A stretch of DNA of 13,414 nt from positions 1 through 13,414 of the forward strand of contig DHHV01000051.1 in the NCBI GenBank assembly GCA_002403455.1. Direction: 5' to 3'. Within the stretch, counting starts at the first letter, position 1, and the number at the start of each line of letters is the position of its first letter. Under the pieces are notes generated by a model. It saw nothing but the letters and a program-made list of their open reading frames with translations, was not told where the DNA came from and made no database searches. A program made the position numbers and the translations under genes. This document shows positions 12,709 to 13,414 of the stretch, one piece after another. The stretch is from Hyphomonadaceae bacterium UBA4763 (GTDB lineage Bacteria > Pseudomonadota > Alphaproteobacteria > Caulobacterales > Aquidulcibacteraceae).

Positions 12709-13414
12709 TTGGCCCAGCGTTATCTGGCGAATTTTGGCATGACGATCGGCGACGGCGCGCCCTTATGGGTGATCGCCGGCCTCAACGTCCTGGAAGATCT
12801 GGATCTAGCGCGCGCCGTCGCGGCGCATTTGCGTGGCGTTTGCGCCGAACTGCATCTGCCCTTCGTATTCAAGGCGAGTTTTGACAAGGCCAATCGGTCC
12901 TCGATACGATCCTATCGGGGCCCCGGTCTCGAAGCGGGCCTCGCGCAATTGGCGGCGATCCGCGCTGAATTCGGCGTGCCGATCTGCACCGATTATCATG
13001 AGGCGGCGCAGGCCGAGCCGGTGGCGGTGATCGCCGATCTCTTGCAAGTGCCGGCCTTTTTGGCGCGGCAGACCGATATCGTCATTGCCGGCGCAAAAGC
13101 GGTCGCGGCGCGCGGCGGTCTGTTGCACGTCAAGAAGGCGCAATTCATGGCGCCTTCCGACGCCAAGAACATCCTGGACAAGGTCGGTGAGGCGGCCTCG
13201 CCCAATCCGGTCATCCTGTGCGAGCGCGGGGTCAGTTTTGGCTATAACAACCTGGTCGTCGACATGACCGGCATCCCGCTCATGCAGCAATTCGGCGCGC
13301 CAGTGACGATCGATGCAACCCATGCGGCGCAATTGCCGGGCGCCGATCCGCGCAGTTTCGGCGCCTCGACCGGCGGGCGGCGCGAGGCGGTGCCGGTGAT
13401 CGCCAAAGCGGCGG
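12709..13414 (+). CDS. kdsA: 3-deoxy-8-phosphooctulonate synthase (Kdo-8-phosphate synthase), cut by window edge
   Basis: From TTG 12709 the frame is open for 235 codons to the window edge, most of the roughly 280-residue enzyme. KdsA condenses arabinose 5-phosphate and phosphoenolpyruvate to Kdo-8-phosphate for lipopolysaccharide inner core. Diagnostic blocks: VIAGLNVLED (21-30), VFKASFDKANRSSIRSYRGP (53-72), TDYHEA (94-99), LQVPAFLARQTD (112-123), LHVKKAQFMAP, CERGVSFGYNNLVVDM and DATHAAQLPG. N26 in the GLNVLE block, as in E. coli, marks the metal-independent class; metal-dependent enzymes have cysteine there. TDYHE replaces the common TDVHE. The start lies one base beyond the stop of the GNAT-PLP gene, so the two are co-transcribed. 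Family assignment is firm; only the C-terminus is missing. Confidence 0.94.
   Translation, partial: MAQRYLANFGMTIGDGAPLWVIAGLNVLEDLDLARAVAAHLRGVCAELHLPFVFKASFDKANRSSIRSYRGPGLEAGLAQLAAIRAEFGVPICTDYHEAAQAEPVAVIADLLQVPAFLARQTDIVIAGAKAVAARGGLLHVKKAQFMAPSDAKNILDKVGEAASPNPVILCERGVSFGYNNLVVDMTGIPLMQQFGAPVTIDATHAAQLPGADPRSFGASTGGRREAVPVIAKAA

Noticed and set aside
12805..13332. Minus-strand open frame of 175 codons opposite kdsA
   Set aside because: Plus-strand KdsA motifs cover the whole stretch; the antisense frame is a compositional shadow.

Overview
The window looks like chromosomal DNA of an alphaproteobacterium, most likely of the order Hyphomicrobiales (Rhizobiales). Three things point there: a GC-rich sequence with alphaproteobacterial protein families throughout, a HemB of the Asp-rich (non-zinc) type, and one copy upstream of ettA of the palindromic intergenic repeat with an ACCGGTTCCCACTTCG core, which I recognise from many Hyphomicrobiales genomes. 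Genus cannot be fixed from this.

Left part (1-6028): an alpha-glucan and sugar uptake locus. On the minus strand a compact RpiR-type regulator overlaps the start of glgB (glycogen branching enzyme, cut by the window edge). Diverging from it on the plus strand is a four-gene ABC sugar importer, ATPase - lipoprotein binding protein - MalF-like permease - MalG-like permease, joined by 1- to 4-base overlaps and so almost certainly one operon. The layout suggests that the regulator controls both uptake and glycogen storage. Oddities: a 13-residue reading frame with a strong Shine-Dalgarno ends inside the GTG start of the ATPase; the MalF homologue carries about 250 extra N-terminal residues including a probable extracytoplasmic sensor-like domain; and the MalG homologue stops at an in-frame amber codon placed exactly before an intact, conserved MalG C-terminal tail.

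Middle (6029-8817): a 177-base gap carrying the palindromic repeat, then ettA (ribosome-gating ABC-F protein), followed by a Uma2-family putative nuclease and a small MNT-type nucleotidyltransferase with no HepT partner beside it.

Right part (8818-13414): a convergent EstB-like serine hydrolase on the minus strand, then on the plus strand hemB, a fused GNAT acetyltransferase / trans-sulfuration-type PLP enzyme, and kdsA (cut by the right edge). The last three overlap or nearly touch and look like one operon joining haem synthesis, an unassigned amino-acid enzyme and lipopolysaccharide Kdo synthesis. Several genes use GTG or TTG starts.

I found no tRNA, rRNA, CRISPR array, insertion sequence, phage gene or complete defence system. 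The best leads for something new are the GNAT-PLP fusion, the MalF N-terminal domain, and the amber codon before the MalG tail.
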